Of a stretch of 64,000 nt of DNA, positions 8,744-18,675 are shown one piece after another (positions within the stretch are counted from its first letter, which is position 1; each line of letters opens with the position of its first letter). Under the pieces are notes generated by a model. The model saw nothing but the letters and a program-made list of their open reading frames with translations, made no database searches and was not told the DNA's origin. The position numbers were made by a program, and so were the translations under genes. Where the stretch lies: assembly GCA_002360535.1 (NCBI GenBank), contig DEQR01000027.1, forward strand, positions 62,001 through 126,000, written 5' to 3'. The stretch is from Thiobacillus sp. UBA3361. Its GTDB lineage: Bacteria > Pseudomonadota > Gammaproteobacteria > Burkholderiales > Thiobacillaceae.

Positions 8744-9562
8744 TTGGCTCAGTATGACAACGAAGAAAACAGATCCGTAGCCCTCTACTGGGACTTTGAG
8801 AACCTTCACGCTGGCCTTGCAGAAGCCAAGTACGGCGAAGGTGCCTATAGCAAACCCGACAACCGTTTCAAGCCACAGGACCCCCTCATCGACGTCCAGG
8901 CCGTGATCGAACTTTGTTCATCATTCGGTCCGATCGCCATCAATCGTGCCTACTGCAATTGGCAGTGGTTTGGACGCTACAGGGATGCCTTGCTGCAAAG
9001 CGCGGTTGAGCTGATCCAACTCTTTCCACCAGGTTCATCGGCCAAGAACGGCGCTGACATCAAACTCTGCCTTGACGCCGCAGAGGACATCAGTCGCTTT
9101 TCTCATATCGGGACCGTGATCATCATCGGCGGCGATAGTGACTTCATGCCTGTAGCGCAGAAAATTAAGGCTGCGGGTCGAACACTCATCGGCATCGGCA
9201 CCCGCAAGAACACCAATCGACACTGGGCAAAAAGCTGCCACGAGTTCCGCTACTACGACACCTTGGTTGAAGCACTGGCTCCAGAAGAAACACGGAAGCA
9301 GAATGAAGAGAAAAGCGCCACTCCGCTACCGCCGATGGACCCGGCAGCAGATATGCTCAAGCGAGCCATGCGACTGCTCTCAGAAACCAAAGGCGAGATA
9401 TGGGTGAACAAGGCCTCCGTGTGGCCAATGCTCAAGAGGCTCGACCCGACCTTTGATACCAAGGACCATGGATATGCCAACTTTGCAGAGATGCTGAAGG
9501 CACTTGACACTGTCGTCGAGGTCAAGAAAGGCGAATCCGACCACATCATCAGACTCAGATAA
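8744..9562 (+). CDS. NYN (PIN-like) domain protein with C-terminal LOTUS/OST-HTH domain
   Basis: A 272-residue protein starting at TTG, with AAGGGAGG eight bases upstream. The NYN (LabA/DUF88-like) fold is shown by its acidic residues: D17 in YWDFEN, D105 and D111 in GADIKLCLD, and D131/D133 in IIGGDSDF, the set used to bind metal in PIN-like RNases. Residues about 200-272 form a LOTUS/OST-HTH-like domain (MLKRAMRLLSET, then a YANFAEMLKAL segment), which in other proteins binds RNA. A role as an RNA-targeting nuclease is inferred. Together with the HEPN gene it may be a second defence cassette, but the 462-bp gap argues against a tight operon. Confidence 0.8.
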   Translation: MAQYDNEENRSVALYWDFENLHAGLAEAKYGEGAYSKPDNRFKPQDPLIDVQAVIELCSSFGPIAINRAYCNWQWFGRYRDALLQSAVELIQLFPPGSSAKNGADIKLCLDAAEDISRFSHIGTVIIIGGDSDFMPVAQKIKAAGRTLIGIGTRKNTNRHWAKSCHEFRYYDTLVEALAPEETRKQNEEKSATPLPPMDPAADMLKRAMRLLSETKGEIWVNKASVWPMLKRLDPTFDTKDHGYANFAEMLKALDTVVEVKKGESDHIIRLR

Positions 9563-9803
9563 GTCGAGCGTCGGACGCTGGCTCTCACTTCTGACGAAAA
9601 CGGCCACCCAAGACGTGTACTGCCTCAATGTTGGCTACCGATTCGTCACCGGCCTTTCAACGGAACCAATGCGACCGGCAGCACAGGCCGAGGACTTGCC
9701 CGACAAGGGAGTTCGGCACAATGATGAATGACGTGTAGAAGTTCAGACCTGATCTGACAGTGGCCCGTTCACAGAACCACGCCTACTCCTGTTTTCCCTG
9801 ATA
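9563..9803. other. Spacer between the NYN gene and repeat copy A
   Basis: No supported gene. The sequence near 9744-9760 looks like a possible insertion-sequence scar but I cannot match it to an element. The right boundary of the first cargo probably lies here. Confidence 0.35.
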
Positions 9804-9833
9804 TTTCCTATCCCCATACCCGCGAAGCCCTGC

Positions 9834-9861
9834 TTGACAAGGCTTTCAGCCTTGGTAGCCT
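9834..9861 (+). promoter_or_regulatory. Promoter in repeat copy A
   Basis: TTGACA at 9834-9839 and TAGCCT at 9856-9861, spacing 16 bp, both conserved in copy B. If active it would transcribe into the cargo, antisense to the truncated zwf. Confidence 0.6.
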
Positions 9862-9966
9862 GAACATGTATTTCGTTGGCGGAGAACCGCCCGCTTGCAC
9901 CGCACTGCACCCGTCGGGGTCGGGGAATGATCCCGCCCTTGGTTCGCCTGTCATCCAAAGGCGCCC

Positions 9967-10106
9967 TTGCAGTCCGGTCAGTCCCTGAAACCGGAACGGT
10001 CGCAAGACCAGGGATTCCGTCAGTCCATCCGTAGCATCCACCCAGCGGGGAATCCCTTCCCCGTCCGGGGCATGGTTCCCCTTTCTTTCTTCCGAAGGAG
10101 AGTTCC
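9967..10106 (+). ncRNA. Structured ICE leader, orphan copy (repeat copy A)
   Basis: Same hairpins as before the intact DUF3577 gene: CCGGT/ACCGG around a CAGTCCCTGAA loop, GGTC/GACC closed by GCAA, then the GGGGAA...TTCCCC outer stem and AAGGAG. It now precedes only a broken reading frame. Confidence 0.6.
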
Positions 10107-10160
10107 ATGCCTCAAGCACAGTCTCTATCCCAATCCACCACCGGCATGCGACCTAAGCGA

Positions 10161-11516
<1,356 letters not shown>

Positions 11517-11527
11517 CGCGCCGCCTC

Positions 11528-12502
11528 TTACTTGCCCGGCTCGACGTGGCCGCCGAAGCCCTGGCGCATCGCCGAAAGCATCTTTTCGGCGAAGGTGTGC
11601 TCCTGACGCGAACGGAAACGTGCATAGAGCGCGGCGGTGAGCACCTCGGCCGGGACGGCTTCGTCGATGGCCGCCTGCACCGTCCAGCGGCCTTCGCCGG
11701 AATCCTGGACGAAGCCGCTGAAATTGGCCAAGCCCGGATCGCGCGCCAGGGCCTCGGCGGACAGGTCGAGCAACCAGGAGGTGACGACGCTGCCCCGACG
11801 CCACAATTCGGCGATATCCTCCAGGGCGAAGTCGTAGCGCTGCGCTTCCGGAAGGGCTTCGGCGTTGGCGTTCCTGAGGATGTCGAAACCTTCGGCATAG
11901 GCCTGCATCAAGCCGTATTCGATGCCGTTATGCACCATCTTGGCGAAATGGCCCGCGCCCGAAGGGCCGCAATGCAGATAGCCCTGTTCGGCACTGCTGC
12001 CGGGCGTGCGGCCCGGCGATGCGGCTACGCCGGCCTCACCCGGAGCCAGGCTGCGGAAGATCGGTTCGAGACGTTCATAGGCCGGCTTATGGCCGCCGAC
12101 CATCAGGCAGTAGCCGCGTTCCAGACCCCAAACGCCGCCGCTGGTGCCGGCGTCGAGGTAGTCGATGCCACGCTCGGCGAGCATTCCGGCACGGCGGATG
12201 TCGTCCTTGAAGTAGCTGTTGCCGCCGTCGATGATGACGTCGCCCGGTGCGAACAGCGCGGCCAGCCCCATCACAACCCGCTCGGTGATCTCACCGGCCG
12301 GCACCATCACCCAGGCGGCGCGCGGCGGTGTCAGTTTCTCGGCCAACTCGGCCAGGCTGGCGACGCCGGTGGCGCCCTCGGCAACGAGCTGCGCCACCGG
12401 TTCCGGGGTACGGTTGTAGACCACGCATTCGTGCCCGGCACGCAGCAAGCGGCGCGCCATGTTGGCGCCCATGCGCCCCAGTCCTACCATGGCTATCTGC
12501 AT
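11528..12502 (-). CDS. gnd: 6-phosphogluconate dehydrogenase, short NAD-type (decarboxylating)
   Basis: A 324-residue protein from the ATG at 12502, which has GAGGA upstream. The N-terminal Rossmann motif is GLGRMGANMARRL; DGGNSYFKDD, a TSGGVWGLERGYCLMVGG block and the catalytic HCGPSGAGHFAKMVHNGIEY region (written here as one short block, near residues 175-195) follow. The length fits the short GntZ/YqeC-type enzymes, not the ~470-residue NADP form. It oxidises 6-phosphogluconate to ribulose-5-phosphate and CO2 in the cytoplasm. It appears intact and heads a two-gene unit with the damaged zwf, so the pathway pair is no longer complete on this cargo. Confidence 0.9.
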   Translation of the reverse strand: MQIAMVGLGRMGANMARRLLRAGHECVVYNRTPEPVAQLVAEGATGVASLAELAEKLTPPRAAWVMVPAGEITERVVMGLAALFAPGDVIIDGGNSYFKDDIRRAGMLAERGIDYLDAGTSGGVWGLERGYCLMVGGHKPAYERLEPIFRSLAPGEAGVAASPGRTPGSSAEQGYLHCGPSGAGHFAKMVHNGIEYGLMQAYAEGFDILRNANAEALPEAQRYDFALEDIAELWRRGSVVTSWLLDLSAEALARDPGLANFSGFVQDSGEGRWTVQAAIDEAVPAEVLTAALYARFRSRQEHTFAEKMLSAMRQGFGGHVEPGK

Positions 12503-12626
12503 TTTCGTCCTCATGAGGTGATGTCTCGCCCGGCAGCGCACCGGGCGGACAGGGAGTCATCACGTTAAAAATGCGACGTTACACGAATGCCTGTGTTCGT
12601 GACACGGATAGTCACACGCTGCCCAC

Positions 12627-13652
12627 TCAATTGACCGGCAGACTGCGTCCCAGGGTCGGCGGCAGGCGCGGCAGGGTCATGGCAGGAAATTCACCGGTCA
12701 AGGCCTCAAGAAAGGCGACGACATCGCTTGTTTCATCGTCGCTGAGGGCGATATTCAACTGTGCGGCAGCCATCACCCGGACCGCTTCATCAAGCGTAGC
12801 GACCTGCCCATTATGAAAATAAGGTGCCGTCAGGGCGATATTTCGCAAGGTCGGAATCTTGTATTTATGACGATCCGACTCGCGTCCCGTGACGGCCTGA
12901 CGGCCGACATCGGCGCGCAACTGGAAGCGGTCGACATAGGCGCCGTCATGAAACGGGAAGACGGCGAAATGCCCCTTGGGCTTGTGCGGCCCGGAAAACG
13001 CGGGCGGCTGGTGGCAGCCTGTGCAGCCGAGGCGGTCGAAGGTATCCAGGCCGCGCCGCTGCTTCGGCGTCAGCGCCTGTTTGTCGCCTGCCGCCCAGCG
13101 ATCATAGGCGCTCCCGGGCGTGACCAGCGTGCGTTCAAACGCGGCCACCGCCTTGGCTGCGTTCGCCACGGTGACGGGCTGTTCACCGCCGAATACACGG
13201 GCGAAGGCGTCACGGTAACCGGGAATCGCCCTCACCCGCAGGATGGCCATCTCCAGGTCGGACATGCCCATTTCCACCGCAGCGACCACCGGCCCTTGCG
13301 CCTGGGCTTCGAGATGATCGGCCCGACCATCCCAGAACTGGCTGGGATGGAAGGCGGAGTTCCAGACCGTCGGCGCGTTGCGCGGCCCGGTGAGGCCATG
13401 CACGCCCATGGATGTCGGCCGGGCGTCGTCGCCGCCCAGCATGAGGTTGTGGCAGGTATTGCAGGACACCGTGCCGGTGCTGGAAAAACGCGGATCGAAA
13501 AACAGCTGTTTGCCCAATTCGATCTTCTCAGCCGTCATCGGATTGTCCGCCGGGACGGGCGGCGTGTCGGGCAAGGGTTCCCAGCCGGATGGGCTGGCGT
13601 GGGCCAGCCAAGCGGCGAGCAGGCCGGTACAGATAGGTAACCAGGTTTTCAT
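12627..13652 (-). CDS. Di-heme cytochrome c peroxidase/MauG family protein
   Basis: A 341-residue exported protein; start chosen at the ATG at 13652 (GGAG upstream) because it begins a clean signal peptide ending around SHA/SPSG. Two CxxCH haem sites lie at residues 64-68 and 210-214, with family landmarks GKQLFFDPR, RNAPTVWNSAF, FWDGR and TLRNIALTAPYFHNG. Members reduce periplasmic hydrogen peroxide with electrons from c-type cytochromes or modify proteins as MauG does. It follows the pentaheme cytochrome gene by 78 bp on the same strand and may be part of, or a late addition to, the sulfide/nitrate unit. Substrate is not deducible. Confidence 0.88.
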   Translation of the reverse strand: MKTWLPICTGLLAAWLAHASPSGWEPLPDTPPVPADNPMTAEKIELGKQLFFDPRFSSTGTVSCNTCHNLMLGGDDARPTSMGVHGLTGPRNAPTVWNSAFHPSQFWDGRADHLEAQAQGPVVAAVEMGMSDLEMAILRVRAIPGYRDAFARVFGGEQPVTVANAAKAVAAFERTLVTPGSAYDRWAAGDKQALTPKQRRGLDTFDRLGCTGCHQPPAFSGPHKPKGHFAVFPFHDGAYVDRFQLRADVGRQAVTGRESDRHKYKIPTLRNIALTAPYFHNGQVATLDEAVRVMAAAQLNIALSDDETSDVVAFLEALTGEFPAMTLPRLPPTLGRSLPVN

Positions 13653-13730
13653 GGTGAACGCTCCAAAAAAACACCCGGTCACCGTTGCCGGCGCCGGGCA
13701 GACATGGGCCCATGACGAGCCCAGGGATGT

Positions 13731-15224
13731 TCAGCGCTGCGCGACCCGTGCGGCGCCCTCGGTGACTTTAAGATCGGCGCCATAGCTGCGAGACAGGGCC
13801 TTCATTTCCACCGTGGGCACGATGACGGCCTTGTCGCCAAGCAATTTGTCGGCGACCTTCTGGTCATACGACTGGTAATTCAGCTTGGCCACTACCTTGA
13901 AGCTCTTGGCATCGGCCGGCAGCTGGAAGGCGTATTTGCCGTAGCGATAGCCCTTCGGCGGAATCGTGTTGAGCTCGTCGAAGCGGGCGATTTCCCACGG
14001 GTTGACCGTCGGCTTGCCGTTCTTGTCGACGGAGTGGTTGCCGAAGATCACGGTATCTTCATCCACCCGGTTGTGCGAATCGAGCTCGCCGGAACGCAGC
14101 AGCACGCGGCCCTGATCGTCGGTGATGGTGACGTCCAGCCAGATGCGGCGGATGAAGGTCAGGCTGGTGGGCAGATGGTGGCCGGCGCGCAGGTTGGTGA
14201 CCTTGATGCGCAGTTCGTTGGCGCCGCCCTTGCCTTTCTTCACGTCCATATCCAGGTCGGCGGCATTCTGCAGACGCTTGATCGCTTCCGCCTTGTGCTC
14301 ATCGGCGCCAGGCACGCCGAGGGCAGAAGCAATCACCGAGTTGCCGCCGACGAAGCCATGGTCGTGGACCAGTTCGCGTTCTTTCTTCGCACCCTTGGCG
14401 GCGAGCCCGCCGAGACCGTGATTCGGCACATCCTTGGCGCGCACCATGCGGTCGGCGACCTGGATCGCCACCTCCACCGGCACCATGTGGCAATCCTGGC
14501 AGGGGATGTCAGCTTGGCCATAGGGCGAGTTTTTCCACTCGTCGTAGGTGTGCTCGATGGGGAACTGGTTCACCGAATGGAAAATGTTGTGGCAGCTACC
14601 GCAGAACTCCGCCTTGGTGTGCAGCTCCGAGTACTCCGTCTCGTGATAGCCGGATTTGGCGTCTTTCAACGGGCCGTACTTGGTTTCGCCAGGGTTCAGC
14701 TCGATCGAAGCGTTGCCCGGCTGACCGTTCAGTGCACGTTTCGCAGTGGAGCCGGAGACGGAGTGGCAGACATCGCACGACACGCCGTGTTCAGCTTGTT
14801 TCGGCGCGGTAAAACCGCCATGCTTGCCCAGGCTGGGATCGAACTTGACGGTGCCGCTGGTAATGCCGATGGGCGTATGGCAACCGCCGCAGTCGTTGAG
14901 CGCGGCGCCGTTGGTCGCCTTGAAGGCCAGCGCCCATTCGGCCTGGAATACCGGGTCCTTGAACGACAGCGAGTGCATCGAGCCTTCCCAGCCCTTTATC
15001 TGGCGCTGATGGCATTTGCCGCAGGCCTTAGGCTCTTCAAAATCTTCCGCGGTCAGTTTGCGGTCGGCCTTGATCGCCAGATTCGACGGTTTGCAAGCCG
15101 CCGTCGGGCCTTCCGCCATCTTCATGGGTTCCGGCGGAGTTTCCGCGCTGGCGGAATACATCAGACTGGCGGTCAGGCCGGCAAGCAGGCCGAGCACCAG
15201 CATGAAACTGGATTTTGTACGCAT
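13731..15224 (-). CDS. Periplasmic pentaheme cytochrome c
   Basis: A 497-residue exported protein with a signal peptide ending near residue 27 (SASA|ET). Five CxxCH sites begin at C68, C112, C150, C208 and C242, all in the N-terminal half, in a spacing reminiscent of cytochrome c554-type multihaem proteins; the C-terminal half is a beta-rich domain (LRIKVTNLRAGHHLPTSLTF). Extra His residues between haems could be axial ligands. It lies directly after napB and napA on the same strand, where napC is often found in other clusters, and there is no membrane anchor besides the signal. I infer it relays electrons to NapB or collects them from flavocytochrome c. The family name is uncertain; haem count and export are clear. 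Confidence 0.82.
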   Translation of the reverse strand: MRTKSSFMLVLGLLAGLTASLMYSASAETPPEPMKMAEGPTAACKPSNLAIKADRKLTAEDFEEPKACGKCHQRQIKGWEGSMHSLSFKDPVFQAEWALAFKATNGAALNDCGGCHTPIGITSGTVKFDPSLGKHGGFTAPKQAEHGVSCDVCHSVSGSTAKRALNGQPGNASIELNPGETKYGPLKDAKSGYHETEYSELHTKAEFCGSCHNIFHSVNQFPIEHTYDEWKNSPYGQADIPCQDCHMVPVEVAIQVADRMVRAKDVPNHGLGGLAAKGAKKERELVHDHGFVGGNSVIASALGVPGADEHKAEAIKRLQNAADLDMDVKKGKGGANELRIKVTNLRAGHHLPTSLTFIRRIWLDVTITDDQGRVLLRSGELDSHNRVDEDTVIFGNHSVDKNGKPTVNPWEIARFDELNTIPPKGYRYGKYAFQLPADAKSFKVVAKLNYQSYDQKVADKLLGDKAVIVPTVEMKALSRSYGADLKVTEGAARVAQR

Positions 15225-15304
15225 ATGTTCCTCTCTCTCTTCGATGAAGCGCTGTGGCAGCATGCAGGCTGCCACCTGTCGCTGAACTGGCTTCTGTTAT
15301 GCCC

Positions 15305-15763
15305 TCATTGACCTTGGCCGTAGGTGTTGCCGACCAACGTGTCGACGCCCGCCTGCGGTACATGGCACAGGTTGCAGAAATGACGGCTGTTGGCCATCGT
15401 CATGTCATTGCCGTCCTTCACGTAGTGACTTTCCGGCATGGGCGTGGGTTCGCCCTTGACTTTGTGGCCGATCTCGTCGGGCGCATCATGGCATTCCATG
15501 CACTTATTGAGCTTGGCGCGTATGGGCAAGAGCTTGTCGATCTGATGCGGGATCTGGGGCGGGGCTTCGTCCCAGTAACGCGGCAGCACCCCGGACTTCT
15601 TGGGCTTGAGGTCGGAATAGGCGAACACCGGCGGGACCGGGTCGTCGAATACGCTGGTTTTGGACAGGCCGATGGCGTCGTCGTGAATCCATTCCGTCTC
15701 GGCGGCGCATAACCCGCCAGCCAGCAAGGCGGCGCCCACGAACAGGGTAATTCTTGGTTTCAT
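15305..15763 (-). CDS. napB: Di-haem subunit of periplasmic nitrate reductase
   Basis: A 152-residue protein with a signal peptide (to about residue 21) and two haem sites, CMECH at 88-92 and CNLCH at 130-134. The block around PRYWDEAPPQIPHQID is a NapB hallmark (axial His of the haems). NapB passes electrons to the NapA iron-sulfur cluster in the periplasm. I prefer the second ATG (15763) because GAGGA lies seven bases upstream of it; the ATG six bases earlier is too close. It follows napA by 22 bp. Confidence 0.93.
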   Translation of the reverse strand: MKPRITLFVGAALLAGGLCAAETEWIHDDAIGLSKTSVFDDPVPPVFAYSDLKPKKSGVLPRYWDEAPPQIPHQIDKLLPIRAKLNKCMECHDAPDEIGHKVKGEPTPMPESHYVKDGNDMTMANSRHFCNLCHVPQAGVDTLVGNTYGQGQ

Positions 15764-15784
15764 GGTCATTTCCTCACGGGTTGG

Positions 15785-18544
15785 TCAGGCGCGATACACC
15801 TTGACGGCGCATTTCTTGAAGTCGTTTTCCCTGGAGATGGGGCAGTTGCTTTCCAGCGTCAACCGATTGATCAAGACACCTTCGTCAAAGAACGGCACGA
15901 AGGTGTAACCGCGCGGCATGCTGTTGCGGCCCCCGGTTTCGATGCGCACGCGCACCTTGCCGCGACGCGATGCCACCCAGACCAGGTCATTTCGTTTGAA
16001 GCCGCGTTTGTCCGCATCCGCCGGATGCATCCACAGCACGGCGGCGGGCACGGCGCGGTGCAGTTCGGGCACGCGCCGGGTCATGGTGCCGGTGTGCCAG
16101 TGTTCGATGACGCGGCCGGTACACAGCCATAGGTCATATTCAGCATCTGGCTTTTCCACCGGGGCGGCATAAGGACGGAAAAAGATCTTCGCCTTGCCGT
16201 GCAGGGGCTGCGGTTTGGCGTCGGTGACGCCGTCCAGGTTACCGCTGGGGATGGCCTTGCCGAAGTCGCCGTAGAAGTCGAAGCCGCTGCCCTTCTTGGC
16301 GTAGGGGTCGTACTCTTCGTTAAAGCGCCACAGGGTTTCCACCCACTTGCCGTCCTTCTCCACCACTGGCCAGCGCAGGCCGCGCACGTCGTCGTCGTGA
16401 TAGACATCGAATGGCGCCAGATCATGACCGTGCCCCTGACCGAATCTGCGGTATTCCTCGAAGATCGCCTTCTCCGGGAACCAGCCATCTTTCAACAGAT
16501 CGGCGACGTGGTTGCCGTGACCCTTTGCTACAGGGTCGGGCCACTTGTGACGCTTGTTGTCGGGGTTGGCAAAGAGCGCCTCGTACAGCGTCGTTTCCGC
16601 ACCATAGCCGTGTTTGCCGGCCTCGGCCAGCACGCTGGGCAGCTTGCCGTCAGGGAAGCCTTCGACCTTGAGACCGGGCAGTTTCTGTTCGCCCCAGACA
16701 TCCTTGAGCTTGATGCGCTGGGCAAAAGCCAGCATCTGCCAGATGTCCGCGCGTGCCTGGCCGGGCGGCAACACCTGCTGACGCCAGTGTTGGGTGCGGC
16801 GTTCGGCGTTGCCGTAGGCGCCCCATTTCTCGAAGATCATGGCGGCGGGCAGGATCAGGTCGGCCACTTTGGCGGAAACGCTTGGGTAGGCGTCGGAGAC
16901 GACGATGAAGTTGTCGCCCTTGCGCGCCGCCGCGATGGCGCGGTTGGCGTTGGGGTGATGCTGAAACGGGTTGTTGACCAGGATCCAGCACCATTTGATC
17001 CGCCCATCTTCCATGCCGCGCATGATGTCGGTGATGTGCGCGCCCGGTTTCGGGTTGAGGGTGTGCGACGGAATCTTCCACAGGTGCTCGGTGTGCTCGC
17101 GGTGTTTCGGGTTGGCCACCACCATGTCGGCGGGCAGGCGATGCGAGAACACGCCCACTTCGCGAGCGGTGCCGCAGGCGGAGGGCTGGCCGGTGAGGGA
17201 GAAGGCGCCGTTGCCGGGCTGGGCGTGCTTGCCCAGCAGCAGGTGGTTCATGTAGCACTGCTCGTTCACCCAGGTGCCGCGCTGATGCTGGTTGAAGCCC
17301 ATGGTCCAGAAGGAAATCACCTTGCGCTTCGGGTCGATGAACAGGTCGGCCAGTTGCTGGAGCTTGGCCTTGAAGGCGTCCAGAGATTCATCGGCATCAC
17401 CCTTGGCTACCTGGGCCACGTAATCCAGGGTGTAGGGCTCCAGCGCCGCCTTGAAGTCCTCGAAGCCGATCTTCCAGTGCTTGTCCGGGCTGTCGGCGTT
17501 CTTCTGCGCTACGGCCTCGCCGGCCTTGCGGCGCTGGGCGATGGCCTCGTGTTCATCCAGCACATGGCTTTGCTCATTGCGCAGGATGTCGTGCTCAGCG
17601 GCGACCGCAAATTTTTCCGCGTTGACCCTGCGGAAGCCGTAGCCGATGTCCGTTGGGCCGGCGGCGAAGATGGTGTGCTTGTTGACGAAGTCCCAGTTCA
17701 CCGCGTTGCGGGCGATGATTTCTCGCGCCAGGTAGTTCTGGATGGCCAGATCGCCGTTGGGGGCGAAGATGATTTCCAGATCGGCCAGTTCGGACGACGC
17801 GTTGTGGTAGGTGGTGAGGTTAACGATGCGGCAGGCCTTGTGGGTTAAACGCCGGTCGGTGATGCGCGACCACATGATGGGGTGGCATTCGCCCATGTTC
17901 GCGCCCCACAGCACCATGGTGTCGGTGTGCTCGACGTCGTCGTAATTGCCCGCTGGCTCGTCGATGCCGAAGGTTTGCATGAAGGCCGCCACGGCGGAGG
18001 CCATGCAATTGCGCGCGTTGTTGTCCAGGTTGTTGGAACGGAACCCGGCCTTCATCAGCTTGCTGGAGACATAGCCCTCCATCACCGTCTGCTGGCCGGA
18101 GCCGATCATGGAAACGCCATCCGGCCCCATTTCGCCGTAGGTCTTGCGGAACTGGCGCTCCATCTCGTCAAAGGCGACATCCCAGCTCACCGGCGCAAAG
18201 GCCCCGGTCTTGTCGTACTTGCCATCCTTCATGCGCATCAGCGGATGGGTGAGCCGATCCTGGCCATACATGATCTTGCCGTTGAAGTAGCCCTTGACGC
18301 AGTTCAGGCCACGGTTCACCGGCGCCTTGGGATCGCCCTTTGTGGCCACCACGCGGCCGTCCTTGGTGGCGATCATGATGCCGCAGCCCACGCCACAGAA
18401 CCGGCACACCCCTTTGTCCCACTGCCAGTCCTTTTCGCTTTCCTTGACGGCGGCCTCGGCCTGTTTTGACAGGGGCATGCCCACCGTGGCCGCCGTGCTG
18501 GCGGCGATGCTGCTCTTCAGAAAATCCCTTCGATTCAGGTTCAT
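15785..18544 (-). CDS. napA: Periplasmic nitrate reductase catalytic subunit (long form)
   Basis: A 919-residue Mo-bis(pyranopterin) enzyme. The twin-arginine signal is NRRDFLKSS at residues 4-12. The [4Fe-4S] cysteines are C47, C50, C54 and C82; the molybdenum ligand is C180 in NARNCMASAV, and FRSNNLD, NYDDVEHTD and ANMGECHPIMWSRITD match NapA around it. It is about 90 residues longer than the E. coli type, with an insertion near residues 310-370, as in the longer epsilon/delta-type enzymes. It reduces nitrate to nitrite. The window has no napC, napD, napF or napGH, so maturation and quinol input must come from elsewhere or be replaced; its neighbours are flavocytochrome c genes and a pentaheme cytochrome. 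Confidence 0.95.
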   Translation of the reverse strand: MNLNRRDFLKSSIAASTAATVGMPLSKQAEAAVKESEKDWQWDKGVCRFCGVGCGIMIATKDGRVVATKGDPKAPVNRGLNCVKGYFNGKIMYGQDRLTHPLMRMKDGKYDKTGAFAPVSWDVAFDEMERQFRKTYGEMGPDGVSMIGSGQQTVMEGYVSSKLMKAGFRSNNLDNNARNCMASAVAAFMQTFGIDEPAGNYDDVEHTDTMVLWGANMGECHPIMWSRITDRRLTHKACRIVNLTTYHNASSELADLEIIFAPNGDLAIQNYLAREIIARNAVNWDFVNKHTIFAAGPTDIGYGFRRVNAEKFAVAAEHDILRNEQSHVLDEHEAIAQRRKAGEAVAQKNADSPDKHWKIGFEDFKAALEPYTLDYVAQVAKGDADESLDAFKAKLQQLADLFIDPKRKVISFWTMGFNQHQRGTWVNEQCYMNHLLLGKHAQPGNGAFSLTGQPSACGTAREVGVFSHRLPADMVVANPKHREHTEHLWKIPSHTLNPKPGAHITDIMRGMEDGRIKWCWILVNNPFQHHPNANRAIAAARKGDNFIVVSDAYPSVSAKVADLILPAAMIFEKWGAYGNAERRTQHWRQQVLPPGQARADIWQMLAFAQRIKLKDVWGEQKLPGLKVEGFPDGKLPSVLAEAGKHGYGAETTLYEALFANPDNKRHKWPDPVAKGHGNHVADLLKDGWFPEKAIFEEYRRFGQGHGHDLAPFDVYHDDDVRGLRWPVVEKDGKWVETLWRFNEEYDPYAKKGSGFDFYGDFGKAIPSGNLDGVTDAKPQPLHGKAKIFFRPYAAPVEKPDAEYDLWLCTGRVIEHWHTGTMTRRVPELHRAVPAAVLWMHPADADKRGFKRNDLVWVASRRGKVRVRIETGGRNSMPRGYTFVPFFDEGVLINRLTLESNCPISRENDFKKCAVKVYRA

Positions 18545-18566
18545 CCGTATCTCCTTCGATTAATTC

Positions 18567-18600
18567 GGCCCGGTACCACCCCTCGGGGGGGCACCGGGCC
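18567..18600 (-). promoter_or_regulatory. Intercistronic hairpin between fccB and napA
   Basis: GGCCCGGT (18567-18574) pairs perfectly with ACCGGGCC (18593-18600), and the loop contains a further CCCC-TC-GGGG stem. It has no T-run. It may set different mRNA stabilities for the fcc and nap halves of the operon or end part of the transcripts. Confidence 0.5.
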
Positions 18601-18675
18601 CGCGATGCAGTGGCCGGCCAGTACGGGCACACTGCGCGCCCCGGTCACACGGTCGCTCGTCACGTGCGTTATCGT

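Larger units (their letters stand above)
9804..10145 (+). repeat. Long direct repeat copy A: DUF3577 promoter, leader and first 13 codons
   Basis: Matches 26870-27200 over its full length at roughly 90% by eye, with indels confined to hairpin loops. It carries the same TTGACA/TAGCCT promoter, the hairpin leader and the first 13 codons of the DUF3577 gene. Similarity stops abruptly after 10145, where the metabolic cargo begins. Confidence 0.9.

Noticed and set aside
9744..9765. An insertion-sequence end in the stretch before repeat copy A
   Set aside because: Looks suggestive, but I found no matching inverted partner and no transposase gene in the window.
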